Positions 8,151-16,954 are shown, numbered from the stretch's first letter. The stretch is 41,131 bases of DNA from Corallococcus llansteffanensis (GCF_003612055.1 NZ_RAWB01000014.1:1-41131), one strand, 5' to 3'. The notes: generated by a model not told the origin, from the sequence alone. Numbers and translations are program-made.

Positions 8151-9338
8151 TCAGCGCCGCGCGAACCGGGTCTCGGCCGCCTTGAGGACGTGCTCCTTGA
8201 GCAGGTAGCCGAAGCCCGCGTTGCGCAGTCGGACCATGAGCTCGTCCCGGGTCGTCTTGAGCTGCGCGGCGGTGCGCTCCAGGTTCCAGCTCCCCTGCGC
8301 GAGCTGCTTGAGCAGGTATGCCCGGCGCGTCTGCGCCGCCGAGAGCCGGTAGGTCTTGAGGTACTCGACCGTACCGTCGCCGCGCAGGATGGCCTCGCCC
8401 ATGTGGTTCTCCTCCGAGGGCGACAGGCCCGTGATGAAGCGCTGGAGGTGGAAGGGACCGGCCTCGTAGACGGGGGAGGTGACCACCTCGGCGCCGATGA
8501 CGCCCTCTGCCATGAAGCCCATGAAGTCCGCCCAGTCCACGCGCATGCGCTCGATGGCGGCCCGCAGCTCCTTCATCGAGTTCACCCGCGCATCCTCCAC
8601 GCCCAGCCCCAGCACGGGCACGTCTCCCAGGAAGCCGTACTGCATGAGCAGCTCTCCGTAGAAGTCCTCGAGCAGGGCCCGGTGCAGGGCGCGGTAGTCC
8701 TCGGGGTGCGAGACGATGGCGCAGGAGAGCAGCGCGTCCGCCTGGAAGATGAGCATGCCCACCTGGCGCTCGTGCAGCTCGAAGATGCGCAGCGCCTCCG
8801 CGAAGGCCGCGCTGGCCCAGCCCGAGAAGGACCCCTCGCTCCGGGGATTGAGCCCCTGGGAGAGCGCCTCCTGGGAGTATTCGTTCCACGCCACCTCCGG
8901 CCCGCCGAAGTACAGCGCGAGGAAGCCCTCCATCGTCAGGTGCATGGGCAGCAGCCGCAGCCGGTTCTTGTCCTCGCGGTGCACCATGCGGTGCAGCACC
9001 CGCGTCGAGAAGGGCCCGTGCTTGAGGCTCTTGCCCTCCTTGCCCCCGGGCTTGCGCAGCCGGGTCTCGGGCGTCACCGCCGTGCCCTTGTCGTCCCAGT
9101 CCACCACCAGGCCATGGGGGACGTAGGACGTGTAGTGGAGCCCGGTCTCCATCAACCCGCCCTGGAGCGACACGACGCTCACGTCCTCGTCGTAGCTCCT
9201 GCGGGTGATGCGCAGGTCTCCGGGGATGTCATCCCGCAGCACGGGGACCAGGCGGATGCTCCCCCAGACCTGCGAGGGCGCGAGCCGCAGCCCCGTGAGC
9301 GGCAGCCGCCGCACCGCGCTCTTGTGGCCCTCTCTCAT
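8151..9338 (-). CDS. ARPP-2-like protein with Fis-like C-terminal helix-turn-helix
   Basis: A 395-residue protein. The body (about residues 8-330) opens LPLTGLRLAPSQVWGSIRLVPVLR and contains TSYVPHGLVVDW, LRLLPMHLTMEGFLALYFGG and ENHMGEAI, which I recognise as the ARPP-2 type of domain also found in actinobacteria. The last 60 residues (LLKQLAQGSWNLERTAAQL...LRNAGFGYLLKEHVL) have the pattern of the Fis/NtrC-type helix-turn-helix, suggesting nucleic-acid contact. Its ATG overlaps the stop of the preceding vWA gene as ATGA, so the two are translationally coupled and probably act together. The biochemical role is unknown; conflict or RNA-related functions have been proposed for the wider ARPP context. 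The domain name is from memory of family pattern, so it is moderately secure. Confidence 0.7.
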   Translation of the reverse strand: MREGHKSAVRRLPLTGLRLAPSQVWGSIRLVPVLRDDIPGDLRITRRSYDEDVSVVSLQGGLMETGLHYTSYVPHGLVVDWDDKGTAVTPETRLRKPGGKEGKSLKHGPFSTRVLHRMVHREDKNRLRLLPMHLTMEGFLALYFGGPEVAWNEYSQEALSQGLNPRSEGSFSGWASAAFAEALRIFELHERQVGMLIFQADALLSCAIVSHPEDYRALHRALLEDFYGELLMQYGFLGDVPVLGLGVEDARVNSMKELRAAIERMRVDWADFMGFMAEGVIGAEVVTSPVYEAGPFHLQRFITGLSPSEENHMGEAILRGDGTVEYLKTYRLSAAQTRRAYLLKQLAQGSWNLERTAAQLKTTRDELMVRLRNAGFGYLLKEHVLKAAETRFARR

Positions 9339-10837
9339 GCCACCTCCTCGTCGAGCGGCTCTTCCGGTTGCTCGGACAGGGCCCTCGGGGTCTCGGTCCC
9401 GGCGGGGCCTGGGGGCACGTGCTCGAGCATCCGCCGCACGCGCGCCGCCAGGTAGTCCTCGAGTTCCGCCAGGGGGGAGGCCCCTTCCGCGAAGCGCGCG
9501 AAGCCGAGCACCGTGGGCAGGTCCTCCGCGTCCCGCACGCCCACGGTGGGCACGTGGGTCCCGATCCCCCGGGGCGCGTAGAGCTCCGAGGCGAACACGG
9601 GGTTGGCGTGGATGATGGTGGTCTGGCGGGCCGGGTCCAGCTTCGTGCGAAACAGGCGGGTGACCTCTGCCACGGCGTTGGGGGGATCGTTGTCGTATCC
9701 ATCCGACACGACGACCACCAGCTCGGGCCTCCAGTCCAGCGCGTCCAGCAGCGGGGTGGCGAGGTCCGTCTGGCCCCGAGCGCGCGAGAGCAGGGGGTGC
9801 TCGGGAGGATGCATCCAGAAGGCGCGGTATTCGCGCGCCGCGGCGGCCAGCAGGTAGTGCGCCGCGAGCGCCACCCCGAGGGGCCGGCGGCGCTTCTCGC
9901 TCGAGCCCGAGGCGGAGTAGCTGTTGTCCAGCACGGCCGCCACCCGGCCCAGGGGCACCGATGCCCGGCGCAGGCTGTTCACCGCCGCCTGTTCGAGCAC
10001 CGTGTGCAGCTCCGGCAGCCGCTCCCGTCGCACCTCCAGGGGGAGGGAGAGCACGTAGAGCGCCAGCCGGGTGAGCGGCGTGCGCCCCAGGTCGAGGGTG
10101 ATGGCCCCCTGGGCGCGCGTGGCCGAGCCTTGCAAGCGCAGCCGCTCGGCGGCGGTGAGGCGCGGCTCGATCTTCCGCAGGAAGACGTCCCGGGAGAGCT
10201 GGTGCTTCGCGGCGAGCCCCTCGGCGACGGTGTAGGGCAGCTCGAAGAGGGCGGAGGCGTCGTAGTGGGCCTTGCGGAACGTCTCCAGCAGGGGGGCCTG
10301 GAACACGCGCTTGCGCCAGCCGTGGAAGAGGAAGGGGTTGAGCTCTCCGGGCAGCTTGAGGTGGCCGTGCGCCACGGCGGCGCGCAGCTTGGAGCGGTAC
10401 TTCACCGCGTCGAAGTGCAGGTCCGCGCGCCCCTTCAGGAACTCGCGCACGATGGCGCGGGAGCGGCGGTTGTTGATGCGCCGCTCGCGCAGCACGTCCA
10501 GCACCCGGTAGGCCCGCTGGGGCGGCAGGGCCCGGAGCGCCGCCGCGATGAGCGCGCCCTCCTCGTGCCGGTCCGCGGACGGGGTCTGCTTTCCGCTCGC
10601 CAGCAGGTTGAGGATGATCTGCGCCTGGTTGAAGTGGTTGATGCCCGCGGCCAGCGTGCGCGTGTAGAGGCGGCGGTAGTTGCCGAGGATGTAGGCGTGC
10701 AGGAACTCGATGGACACCGCCTGCCCGCGCCCGTCGTTGTAGAACTCGCGCTGCCCGGTGCACGAGAAGCACGCGTTGACGAACATGACCAGGTCCTCAC
10801 GGGCGACCTGCTCGGCGCGTGCTCCCGCGATGTCCAT
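9335..10837 (-). CDS. Helical-repeat plus vWA (TROVE/Ro60-like layout) protein
   Basis: A 500-residue protein. The N-terminal 290 residues are helical and basic (for example RERRINNRRSRAIVREFLKG, NPFLFHGWRKRVF). The C-terminal part is a von Willebrand A domain with a complete MIDAS: DNSYS (Asp304, Ser306, Ser308), the Thr in GQTDLATPLLDAL, and the Asp in VVVVSDGYDND. An alpha-solenoid followed by vWA is the layout of Ro60/TROVE RNA-binding proteins, but I cannot confirm a TROVE domain by eye. The chosen start is ATG 10837 (AGGAAGG upstream); GTG 10888 in frame is an alternative. It overlaps the ARPP-2-like gene by 4 nt. Similar coupled pairs are known to me from actinobacteria, so this is a conserved two-gene module. 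Confidence 0.75.
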   Translation of the reverse strand: MDIAGARAEQVAREDLVMFVNACFSCTGQREFYNDGRGQAVSIEFLHAYILGNYRRLYTRTLAAGINHFNQAQIILNLLASGKQTPSADRHEEGALIAAALRALPPQRAYRVLDVLRERRINNRRSRAIVREFLKGRADLHFDAVKYRSKLRAAVAHGHLKLPGELNPFLFHGWRKRVFQAPLLETFRKAHYDASALFELPYTVAEGLAAKHQLSRDVFLRKIEPRLTAAERLRLQGSATRAQGAITLDLGRTPLTRLALYVLSLPLEVRRERLPELHTVLEQAAVNSLRRASVPLGRVAAVLDNSYSASGSSEKRRRPLGVALAAHYLLAAAAREYRAFWMHPPEHPLLSRARGQTDLATPLLDALDWRPELVVVVSDGYDNDPPNAVAEVTRLFRTKLDPARQTTIIHANPVFASELYAPRGIGTHVPTVGVRDAEDLPTVLGFARFAEGASPLAELEDYLAARVRRMLEHVPPGPAGTETPRALSEQPEEPLDEEVA

Positions 10838-11134
10838 CGGACGTTCACCCTTCCTGAGGAGGAAGCGCCGCTCGGGGAGGGCGGACACGATTGGCTAGTC
10901 AAGCTACAAAGGCTCGGTTCGGAAATCGCATCACAGTCCCGCGAGCGGCACCCCTCACCGTAGCATGACGCGGCAGCCGTGCTCGGGCTGACACACGAGC
11001 CGCAGCACGGCCCCCATCACCACCGGGTGCAGGAGGCCGCTGCCGGGCAAGGGCGCTCGGGGCGTCACGGTTCCTCGACGGTCACGGGGGCACACGGCGA
11101 CTCCTTCACCAGTTCGAAGGGTCGCCGCTTCCGG
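10838..11134. other. Intergenic region with short minus-strand remnants
   Basis: No convincing gene lies here. On the minus strand there is a short open stretch ending DRKRRPFELVKESPCAPVTV plus EEP and a stop. Its stop overlaps a GTG (11068) that opens a 37-codon frame ending at 10955 (peptide ending VVMGAVLRLVCQPEHGCRVM plus LR). The protein-like composition and the GTGA overlap suggest decayed gene ends, but neither piece has a start with a ribosome site or a recognised domain. The stretch presumably also holds the promoter of the vWA/ARPP-2 operon. Confidence 0.4.
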
Positions 11135-11617
11135 TCAGGCTTCCTCGTCGGGAAGGAGCATCCGGAGAAACTCGTCGTCGGGGCCGAGCGGACGCCAGCC
11201 AGCAGGGGAAGGGTTCGCGCGAAGTGCCGCCCTCGCCAATCTGGCCCGCTCCTTATGGGTTTCTGGGGTGTATGCGGACCACGAGCCGAGTGCCTTGGCT
11301 ACTTTGAATAGGTTCTCGTCATCCAGCACGGCTGGCCAACCGTTGGGAAGACTCTGAGACAAGAGACGCACGAGAACATCGCGAACGAAGCGCGTGACCC
11401 GCTTGCTCTGTTCCGCCTCTGCGAGTAACCCACTCAACACCTGCACCGCAGCTACGTCATCGTCGCCAAGCTCGTCGCCAAGCTCGTCGGCCAGCGCGTA
11501 CAGCGGGACAGTAGGGCGCGCGTCGGCAAAGGCTGTGAGCGAGTCGAAGCCGCGCGCACGGACCCGTTCGTACAGGCGTGCTTTGATGTTGCCCTGCCAA
11601 GCGCCTCCACCGCTCAT
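11135..11617 (-). CDS. Second SitI-like immunity protein (paralog)
   Basis: A 160-residue protein closely similar over its whole length to the 156-residue product of the preceding gene (shared blocks ARLYERVR, DDVAAVQV, SGLLAEAEQ, GWRPLGPDDE and the identical end LLPDEEA). It differs by a 4-residue tandem duplication, DELGDELG, that matches a 12-bp tandem repeat in the DNA. It is acidic and helical with no signal peptide, so cytoplasmic. Its place as last gene of a sitB-sitA-sitI operon suggests a second immunity protein, either a spare copy or one that has diverged against a related toxin. The ATG at 11617 is preceded by CTGGAGAAG. The start is set by alignment with the paralog. Confidence 0.75.
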   Translation of the reverse strand: MSGGGAWQGNIKARLYERVRARGFDSLTAFADARPTVPLYALADELGDELGDDDVAAVQVLSGLLAEAEQSKRVTRFVRDVLVRLLSQSLPNGWPAVLDDENLFKVAKALGSWSAYTPETHKERARLARAALRANPSPAGWRPLGPDDEFLRMLLPDEEA

Positions 11618-11711
11618 CGTCTTCTCCAGGGCGTGAAGTTCTGCGGAACAACGTGGCGACGCCACAACGTGGGAAACCCGCCTCGCCAAATATCGGGACC
11701 ACCCTCTGCAT

Positions 11712-12182
11712 TCAGGCTTCCTCGTCGGGAAGGAGCGTCTGGAGCAGTTCGTCGTCAGGACCGAGCGGACGCCAGCCGGGCGGCGGCGGGGCGGCAAGGA
11801 GCGCATCGCTGGCTTGGTCTACACGCTCTTGATGGGTTTCCGGTGTGTAACCACTCCATCGACCGAGTGCTATGGCAACGTCCATACGGGTTCCGTCGTC
11901 CATCACGGTCGGCCAGCCGTCAGGGAAGTCGTCGGACAACTCGCGCACGAGCACATCGCGCACAAGACGTGTGACTTGCCTGCGCTGCTCTGCCTCTGCA
12001 AGCAGCCCGCTGAACACCTGCACCGCGGCGACATCGTCTTCACCAAGCTCGTCGGCCAACCTGTGTAATGGAACGGCAGGGCGCGCCTCCGCAAAGGCGG
12101 TGAGCGTGTCGTAACCACGCTCGCGGACCCGCTCATACAGGCGGGCTCTCACGTCGCCCGCCCACGGATGCCGGGCGCTCAT
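11712..12182 (-). CDS. sitI: SitI-like immunity protein
   Basis: A 156-residue acidic, helical, cytoplasmic protein beginning MSARHPWAGDVRARLYERVR. Its ATG overlaps the stop of the sitA-like toxin gene as ATGA, the tight coupling expected for a cognate immunity gene. In myxobacterial Sit systems the immunity protein protects the producer and its kin from a SitA lipoprotein moved between cells by outer-membrane exchange. The immunity role is inferred from position and from the adjacent duplicated paralog; I see no catalytic motif. Confidence 0.75.
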   Translation of the reverse strand: MSARHPWAGDVRARLYERVRERGYDTLTAFAEARPAVPLHRLADELGEDDVAAVQVFSGLLAEAEQRRQVTRLVRDVLVRELSDDFPDGWPTVMDDGTRMDVAIALGRWSGYTPETHQERVDQASDALLAAPPPPGWRPLGPDDELLQTLLPDEEA

Positions 12183-13699
12183 GGGCCCCTCCAGGAGACG
12201 AAGTTCATTGGGAGCTTATAGTCCTTCATGTGCTTTGCGACGAGCTTCAGGACGGCATCCCGCGTCAGCATCCGGCCGGCTCGTGCCTCGGCTTTGAGTA
12301 ACTCGTGCATAAGAAACTGGTTCCATTCACCGGGCCATGTGCGACCCAACTTCCAGTTCCCCCCACCGTGAATTGCCTCGTGGTGGGCCTGCTCCAACCG
12401 GATGCAGAACTGGTCAATGTCCATGTCGCCCTTGAAGCCGCGCCGCTCGAACCACTCGCGGTGCTCCTGCGGCAGCACATGGTGTTTCGGAGCGTCCGAC
12501 ATGCCCGCCCCCGCTCTGCCCGTCACCTGCATGCCGCGCACCTCGGGGCCGTCCCCCAGCGCTTCGCGCACGCCCTTGGGCAAGTCCTGGCGCGCCTGGG
12601 CCATCGTGACCTGTCCGCCCTGAATGAGGACGGCCGCGCTGACGGCGGGAACGGAGATGACGCCCGCCTGCACGAGCCTTCGCATCATCTCCACCCACTC
12701 GGCGGAGACCACCATCCGCGAGCCCACCATGACTCCACCCGAACTCATCACGAGGCCCACGCCCAGCGTCGCGGGGGCCGAGGGCGGCACGCGTGGCATG
12801 GCCATCTTCATCGTGGAGATCATCGTGACCATCTCCACCGCCTGCATCGCCGCGATGACCTGCCCGCCAAGCTTCAGGGTCTCGCGGGTCTCTCGCTGGA
12901 GCGTGTCGAACTCACGCGTCAGCTTCCCCATCAGCTCGGGCATCGCGGTGGTCGCCGCCTCCACCCGCTCCGGGTCCAGTGAGGCGAGGTCCGTCAGCGT
13001 GGGCTCCATCAGCCCCTGCACGCGATGCAGGTCCGTGAAGAGCTTCTCGGCGCTGCACATCGGGCAGTCGCGAAGCACGGCGTCCGCGAGGTGCAGGAAG
13101 TCCACCCAGCTGGCCAGCAGGAGGGTTCCGAACTGAGCCGCCTGGAGCTTCGGCCCCGTCATGCGCAGCAGGCCCAGTTCCATGTCCGTGTCGCCGACTT
13201 CCGAGGCCACCTTCGTCAACGCGGTGGCACTCCCAAGCGCGCCCTGAAGCCACGTCACCTGCTTGGAGCCCTGGTCGAGGTAGCGCGTGAAGACACCGGT
13301 GAGGCTCCAGCCCCAAGGGTCTGGAGGGCGGGCCGCCAGTCGGGTGAACGCAGCCTCGACGCTGCGCAGGGAGCCCTTCACCTCGTCCGTGGCGTCGAGG
13401 ACTGCCTGCCGCGTCAATGCAGCGCTCCGGGCCCCGCCCCCGACAGCGCCGTCTCCCACGGCTGTCACGTCGTCACGCGACTGCTGGCGGCGCAGGAGCC
13501 GTTGCTCGGGCCCAGCAAGCGCGCGCGGGAGGACGTTCCAGGCGCGCGAAGGCTCATCGCTCGGGGTTTCCACCCAGGCGGGCGAGGAGGCGCCACGCGG
13601 CGCGTAGCTCAAGCTTCGGCCGCGTCCAGGCGCTTGCGACACGGAGGCGCATCCCGTGGCCATCAGCATCAGGGCCAGCAAGAGGGCGTCAGCGCGCAT
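12179..13699 (-). CDS. sitA: SitA-like polymorphic toxin lipoprotein (DUF2380/TIGR02269-type C-terminus)
   Basis: A 506-residue lipoprotein: signal [17 protein letters not shown] with Cys17 as lipid site, a long helical middle, a Met/Ala/Gly-rich hydrophobic stretch around residues 285-345 (for example MVTMISTMKMAMP, GLVMSSGGVMVGSRMVV), and a C-terminal domain from about residue 406. That domain reads HHVLPQEHREWFERRGF, DMDIDQFC, then HHEAIHGGGNWKLG and PGEWNQFLM. It matches the family of paralogous Myxococcus lipoproteins described as DUF2380/TIGR02269, and the HHxxPQ...HxxIH arrangement resembles HNH-like nuclease toxins. SitA toxins are delivered by TraA/B-dependent outer-membrane exchange. 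The start overlaps the sitB-like gene by 11 nt and the stop overlaps the immunity gene by 4 nt. Nuclease activity is inferred from the motif only. Confidence 0.8.
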   Translation of the reverse strand: MRADALLLALMLMATGCASVSQAPGRGRSLSYAPRGASSPAWVETPSDEPSRAWNVLPRALAGPEQRLLRRQQSRDDVTAVGDGAVGGGARSAALTRQAVLDATDEVKGSLRSVEAAFTRLAARPPDPWGWSLTGVFTRYLDQGSKQVTWLQGALGSATALTKVASEVGDTDMELGLLRMTGPKLQAAQFGTLLLASWVDFLHLADAVLRDCPMCSAEKLFTDLHRVQGLMEPTLTDLASLDPERVEAATTAMPELMGKLTREFDTLQRETRETLKLGGQVIAAMQAVEMVTMISTMKMAMPRVPPSAPATLGVGLVMSSGGVMVGSRMVVSAEWVEMMRRLVQAGVISVPAVSAAVLIQGGQVTMAQARQDLPKGVREALGDGPEVRGMQVTGRAGAGMSDAPKHHVLPQEHREWFERRGFKGDMDIDQFCIRLEQAHHEAIHGGGNWKLGRTWPGEWNQFLMHELLKAEARAGRMLTRDAVLKLVAKHMKDYKLPMNFVSWRGP

Positions 13700-14765
13700 T
13701 GTCCACCCCCAGGCCCACCGAGGCGAACGCCCCCGGCCGTAGCGTCCCTTCCGGCGTGGGGAAGAGCAGCGTGCCGCCCGTCCCCATCGCGTAGAGCTGT
13801 CCGCCCAGCAATCGCCAGCGGGCTTCGGCCGCCCCCAGGTAGCGCACCCCCGCCTGTCCCATGCCCATCCCAAGGCCCTTCACCGCCACTTCGAGGCTGC
13901 GCGCGAAGAGCTGCACCGCCACGTGTCCATCCACGTCGACGCGGCCCCACGAGAAGGCTTCCGCGCCCGCTCCCACCACCGCACCCCATGCGCTGCCCTC
14001 ACCGGGCCGTCCGCCCCAACCGGCAAGCAAGTGGGCCTCGAAGCCCGGCCGCACGACCACCACGGCGGTTCCGTCCAGGTGCGCCAATGTCACCGAAGAG
14101 GCCCGACCTCCGGCCTTCCCCCAGTCATGCACGGCGGAAAGCGCCAACGTGTAGCGGCCCGGTTCGCGGGGCTGGCCGAAGAGGACGTGCTTCAGGTCCA
14201 GCGCGACTTCCGCCCCCATGAGGCGCGCGCCCAGTACGTCCGAGGCGAAGGCCTGCGTGTAGAGAGGCCCCAGCGTGCCGGTGAGGAAGCCGCCCGCTGG
14301 GTGGTAGTCGGGGTTGCTTCGGTTGGAGTAACGCCGCACGAGATGCGCGGACAGCAGGCTGTAGGACTCCAGCGCGCCGAACCAGACCCCCACGGGCGCG
14401 TTGTTCGAGCCCAGCTTGAGGCCGCGCACCACCTGTCCGAAGTCCGAGAGGCTGTCCCAGTCCTGCTTCCTCACGAAACCCGTGTCTTCCCCCCACGGAC
14501 GCAGTCGCACCGGAGCGCCCAGGTTGATACCGAATTCCGGACCTCCATCCAGGACGAGCGTGGGTTCCAGTTGGACGAAGCCCTCGGTCTCACCTCTGCC
14601 TGAGTGCGGAAGGAGCACGAGTGTTGCCACCTCCAGCCGCGTCAGTGAAGCCCAGGAGCGGGGCGGCTCATTGGGGACCGAAGCCTTGGAGTCGGGCGAA
14701 GCCGTGGCCGCTCCTCGTATGGAAAGGAGCCCCAGCCACAACACCGCCCACCCGCGGTTGCCCAT
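13689..14765 (-). CDS. SitB-like accessory protein, probable outer-membrane/secreted
   Basis: A 358-residue protein with a signal peptide ([20 protein letters not shown], cleavage near ATA-SP) and a body rich in alternating hydrophobic/glycine strands ([10 protein letters not shown]-like, [41 protein letters not shown]), in keeping with a beta-rich, possibly barrel-type envelope protein. It is the first gene of the operon; AGGAGG lies 8 nt before the ATG. Some sit loci carry a sitB accessory gene upstream of sitA that helps delivery; this gene has that position, but I have not recognised SitB sequence features directly, so the name is positional. Confidence 0.65.
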   Translation of the reverse strand: MGNRGWAVLWLGLLSIRGAATASPDSKASVPNEPPRSWASLTRLEVATLVLLPHSGRGETEGFVQLEPTLVLDGGPEFGINLGAPVRLRPWGEDTGFVRKQDWDSLSDFGQVVRGLKLGSNNAPVGVWFGALESYSLLSAHLVRRYSNRSNPDYHPAGGFLTGTLGPLYTQAFASDVLGARLMGAEVALDLKHVLFGQPREPGRYTLALSAVHDWGKAGGRASSVTLAHLDGTAVVVVRPGFEAHLLAGWGGRPGEGSAWGAVVGAGAEAFSWGRVDVDGHVAVQLFARSLEVAVKGLGMGMGQAGVRYLGAAEARWRLLGGQLYAMGTGGTLLFPTPEGTLRPGAFASVGLGVDNAR

Positions 14766-14780
14766 TGCTCGCGCCTCCTG

Positions 14781-14805
14781 ACTGCACTCCGGTACGGTGT
14801 GCAGT
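14781..14805. promoter_or_regulatory. Inverted repeat in the leader of the sit operon
   Basis: ACTGCAC (14781-14787) and its reverse complement GTGCAGT (14799-14805) are separated by 11 nt, a few bases upstream of the ribosome site of the first sit gene. It may be an operator or leader hairpin. Confidence 0.3.
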
Positions 14806-14981
14806 GCCCAGTCATATCCACCGAGTCCGACAAGTCGGCTGAAACGGGTGTTGCATTTCCCAAAGGGCATGGAGGGAGGCAAGAATCAGGGCTTCAACCT
14901 ATGGGCAGCCAACTCCCAGCCGGGCGCGCTCCAGTGCCTGGCACTGGAGCCCGTCTTCGATTCAAGATCATCCAAACGCTG

Positions 14982-15769
14982 ATGGGCTGCGCAGAGAGCG
15001 ACAGGCCCATCCGACGCAGGAAGCGTCGCAGGGCACGGCGGCAGGGCGTGCGCGGTGGACAGACCGGAGCCGTCTCTTTTCTCCAATTTTTCGGCTCGGC
15101 CTTGCAAGTAACCCCTCACGACCCTGCGCTGGTGCCGGAAGGCGTCTTCGCGCCGGGGGAGGGCGGCGTGCGCTTCGAGGCGTTGCCGCCGCCCACGCAA
15201 GGTGAGGTGGAGCGGCTGCTGAGGGTGGTGCGTCACCGGGTGCTGCGCCTGCTGGAGAAAAGAGGGGCCCTGCCCGCGCAAGGGCCTGAGGACGCGCTGC
15301 AGGCATACCAGGCGCACTCCCTGCAGCAACGGCTGCGCTGGACGGAGGTGGACGTCCGGCCCCCTCCCAACAAGCAGCCGCGGTGCGCCTTGCTGGAGGG
15401 TTTCTCCCTGCACGCCAACACGCACCTGCATGCCAACGACAGGCAGGGACTGGAACGGCGATGCCGCTACGGGGCGCGCGGTGCGCTGGCGCTGGAGCGG
15501 CCGTCACGAGCGGAGGACGACCGCATCGCCTATCGGATGAAGCGCCCGCTGCCGGACGGCACCACGCACCTCCTCTTCACCGGGTTGGAGTTGCTGCGTC
15601 GCCTGGCGTCCCTGGTGCCTGGTGCCTCGGGCAAACCTCACGAGGTTCCACGGCGTCTTCGCTCCAGGCGCCAAACTGCGGCCATTTCGGCTCCCTCAAG
15701 CAGGTGCGGAGGAGGCGAGCGCGGGGCTTGAGGCTGCGGCCAGGAAGGAGCGCGCGGCCTGGGCCGGCG
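14982..15769 (+). pseudogene. Decayed IS91-family (Y2 rolling-circle) transposase
   Basis: The frame from 14982 reads [20 protein letters not shown], then a long part typical of IS91/IS801-like transposases of delta-proteobacteria: [70 protein letters not shown]. At about 15616-15625, within CTGGTGCCTGGTGCCTCG, the homology moves to another frame and continues [20 protein letters not shown] as far as about 15769. The N-terminal zinc-finger region and the C-terminal part are missing, and the HxH metal-binding site expected before LVPDGVF is altered to HDP. It is therefore truncated at both ends, frameshifted and inactive. Its presence next to the sit locus marks past mobile-element activity. 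Confidence 0.8.
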
Positions 15770-15878
15770 TGTGCCCAAAGGGGGCTCAAGCGGCCTGTCC
15801 ACCGGCCGGGAGCATCGCTCGGGTGGGAGTAGCCCGGTTCCGTGGACGCCCGAGATCTGGCGGAAGGAGCACGGTGCG

Positions 15879-16814
15879 TCACGCGGAGCGCCGCCCTCCC
15901 GGAGCGGCCTCGCCAACCTTGAGGTGCGTGCGCAGCCAGACTGCCATTGCCTCCGCCTGTTCCTGGCGGGCGAAATCGGCGATGGGTTCCTGTCGCACCT
16001 CTCCGTCCGCGGTGGAGAGCCCGAGCGTGAGGTGGTAGCGGGTCACCTGCTTCCTGTGATGCACGCGAACCTGGGGTTCGACGCGGAGCGACTGCACGTC
16101 ACGCCACCGGACGTCGAGCCGGTGCTTCCAGCCGGAGAAGGGCGGCAGGGAGAGGCTTCGCGTCTGGGCGTGGAGGCACAGGTCGAAGTCCCCGGCCTTC
16201 CGCCGTGCGCGCGCCCACAGCCCGGCGAGCACACCGCAGGCGATGACGACCGCCCAGGCTCCCACGCTTACAGGCAGCGGCGCGATGAATGCACCCGTGA
16301 CTCCTCCCATCACGGCGCACACCAGGGCGGAGCTCCCCCATGCGAGGAACATCCAGATGGCCGGCGACGGTGCATCAAGCGTCACGCACTCGCTGCCTTC
16401 CTCCCGGACGAAGGTGGACAGGAGCGGCGGCTCCGGCTTGAAGCCCTGCGCCACCATGGCGCCCAGCCAGAGTGCCACCAGGTGGAAGGGCAGCAGGACC
16501 ATGAGCATGAACAGGTCCGAACTCCCCAGGCCCGGCTGCAACATCGCCTCCGAGGGCTGGCCGGGCTGGTAGTACACGAGGACACGGGTCCCGAGGGGGT
16601 AGCGCGCCACCAGCTCCTCCGCGTCCCCGGGGTCGCTCGTGCGCCATGAGGAGGAGCGGTGCTTGCTGCCCTCGTAGGGCTGCCCGTCGACGGAGTAGGT
16701 GTAGGCCACCTTGAAGCTGTAAGTGATGCCCTTCGAGCGAACTGCTTCCACCTCGCTCCGGGTGATGGTGCCCTGCACGGAGGGCCAGTTCGCTGCCTCG
16801 ACCTGACGGACCAT
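15879..16814 (-). CDS. DUF3592 membrane protein, possibly N-terminally truncated
   Basis: A 311-residue protein. It begins MVRQVEAANWPSVQGTITRS and continues with YSFKVAYTYSVDGQPYEGS and YPLGTRVLVYYQPGQPSEAML, the DUF3592 pattern (an extracytoplasmic beta domain with a W(P)xxxG start and YxPxxP end). It then has hydrophobic segments (LFMLMVLLPFHLVALWLGAM, AIWMFLAWGSSALVCAVMGG, VSVGAWAVVIACGVLAGLWA) and a soluble C-terminal domain (LSLPPFSGWKHRLDVRW). DUF3592 proteins usually have a transmembrane helix before the beta domain. Upstream codons in frame (RSIILGAIDVFASAHM) look like the tail of one but have no start before a stop near 16920, about where a tRNA fragment lies. The N-terminus may have been lost at that junction. 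Function unknown. Confidence 0.75.
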   Translation of the reverse strand: MVRQVEAANWPSVQGTITRSEVEAVRSKGITYSFKVAYTYSVDGQPYEGSKHRSSSWRTSDPGDAEELVARYPLGTRVLVYYQPGQPSEAMLQPGLGSSDLFMLMVLLPFHLVALWLGAMVAQGFKPEPPLLSTFVREEGSECVTLDAPSPAIWMFLAWGSSALVCAVMGGVTGAFIAPLPVSVGAWAVVIACGVLAGLWARARRKAGDFDLCLHAQTRSLSLPPFSGWKHRLDVRWRDVQSLRVEPQVRVHHRKQVTRYHLTLGLSTADGEVRQEPIADFARQEQAEAMAVWLRTHLKVGEAAPGGRRSA

Positions 16815-16926
16815 GTGGGCGCTGGCGAAGACGTCAATGGCCCCCAGGATGATCGAACGTGCGACATCTGTGCAATACGCGGGGAGGACGCCGCCAAACC
16901 CATCGTAAGCACAGGGTCAAAGACAG

Positions 16927-16952
16927 TGCCGAAGGCGGGATTCGAACCCGCA
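16927..16952 (-). repeat. tRNA 3'-end fragment (candidate attachment site)
   Basis: These 26 nt are identical to the 3' end (discriminator base, acceptor 3' strand, full T-arm) of the tRNA gene at 23886-23961, in the same orientation; one further flanking base also matches. No rest of a tRNA can be folded upstream. A same-strand copy of a tRNA 3' end downstream of the intact gene is the classic footprint of integration at a tRNA gene. Confidence 0.65.
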
Positions 16953-16954
16953 GA

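Noticed and set aside
10955-11134. Two short overlapping minus-strand peptide frames
   Set aside because: Protein-like composition and a GTGA overlap, but no ribosome site, no recognised domain and no start for the first; kept only as a note on the intergenic region.
13417-13794. Plus-strand open frames opposite the sitA/sitB junction
   Set aside because: Antisense shadows with Arg/Pro-rich products and no ribosome sites.
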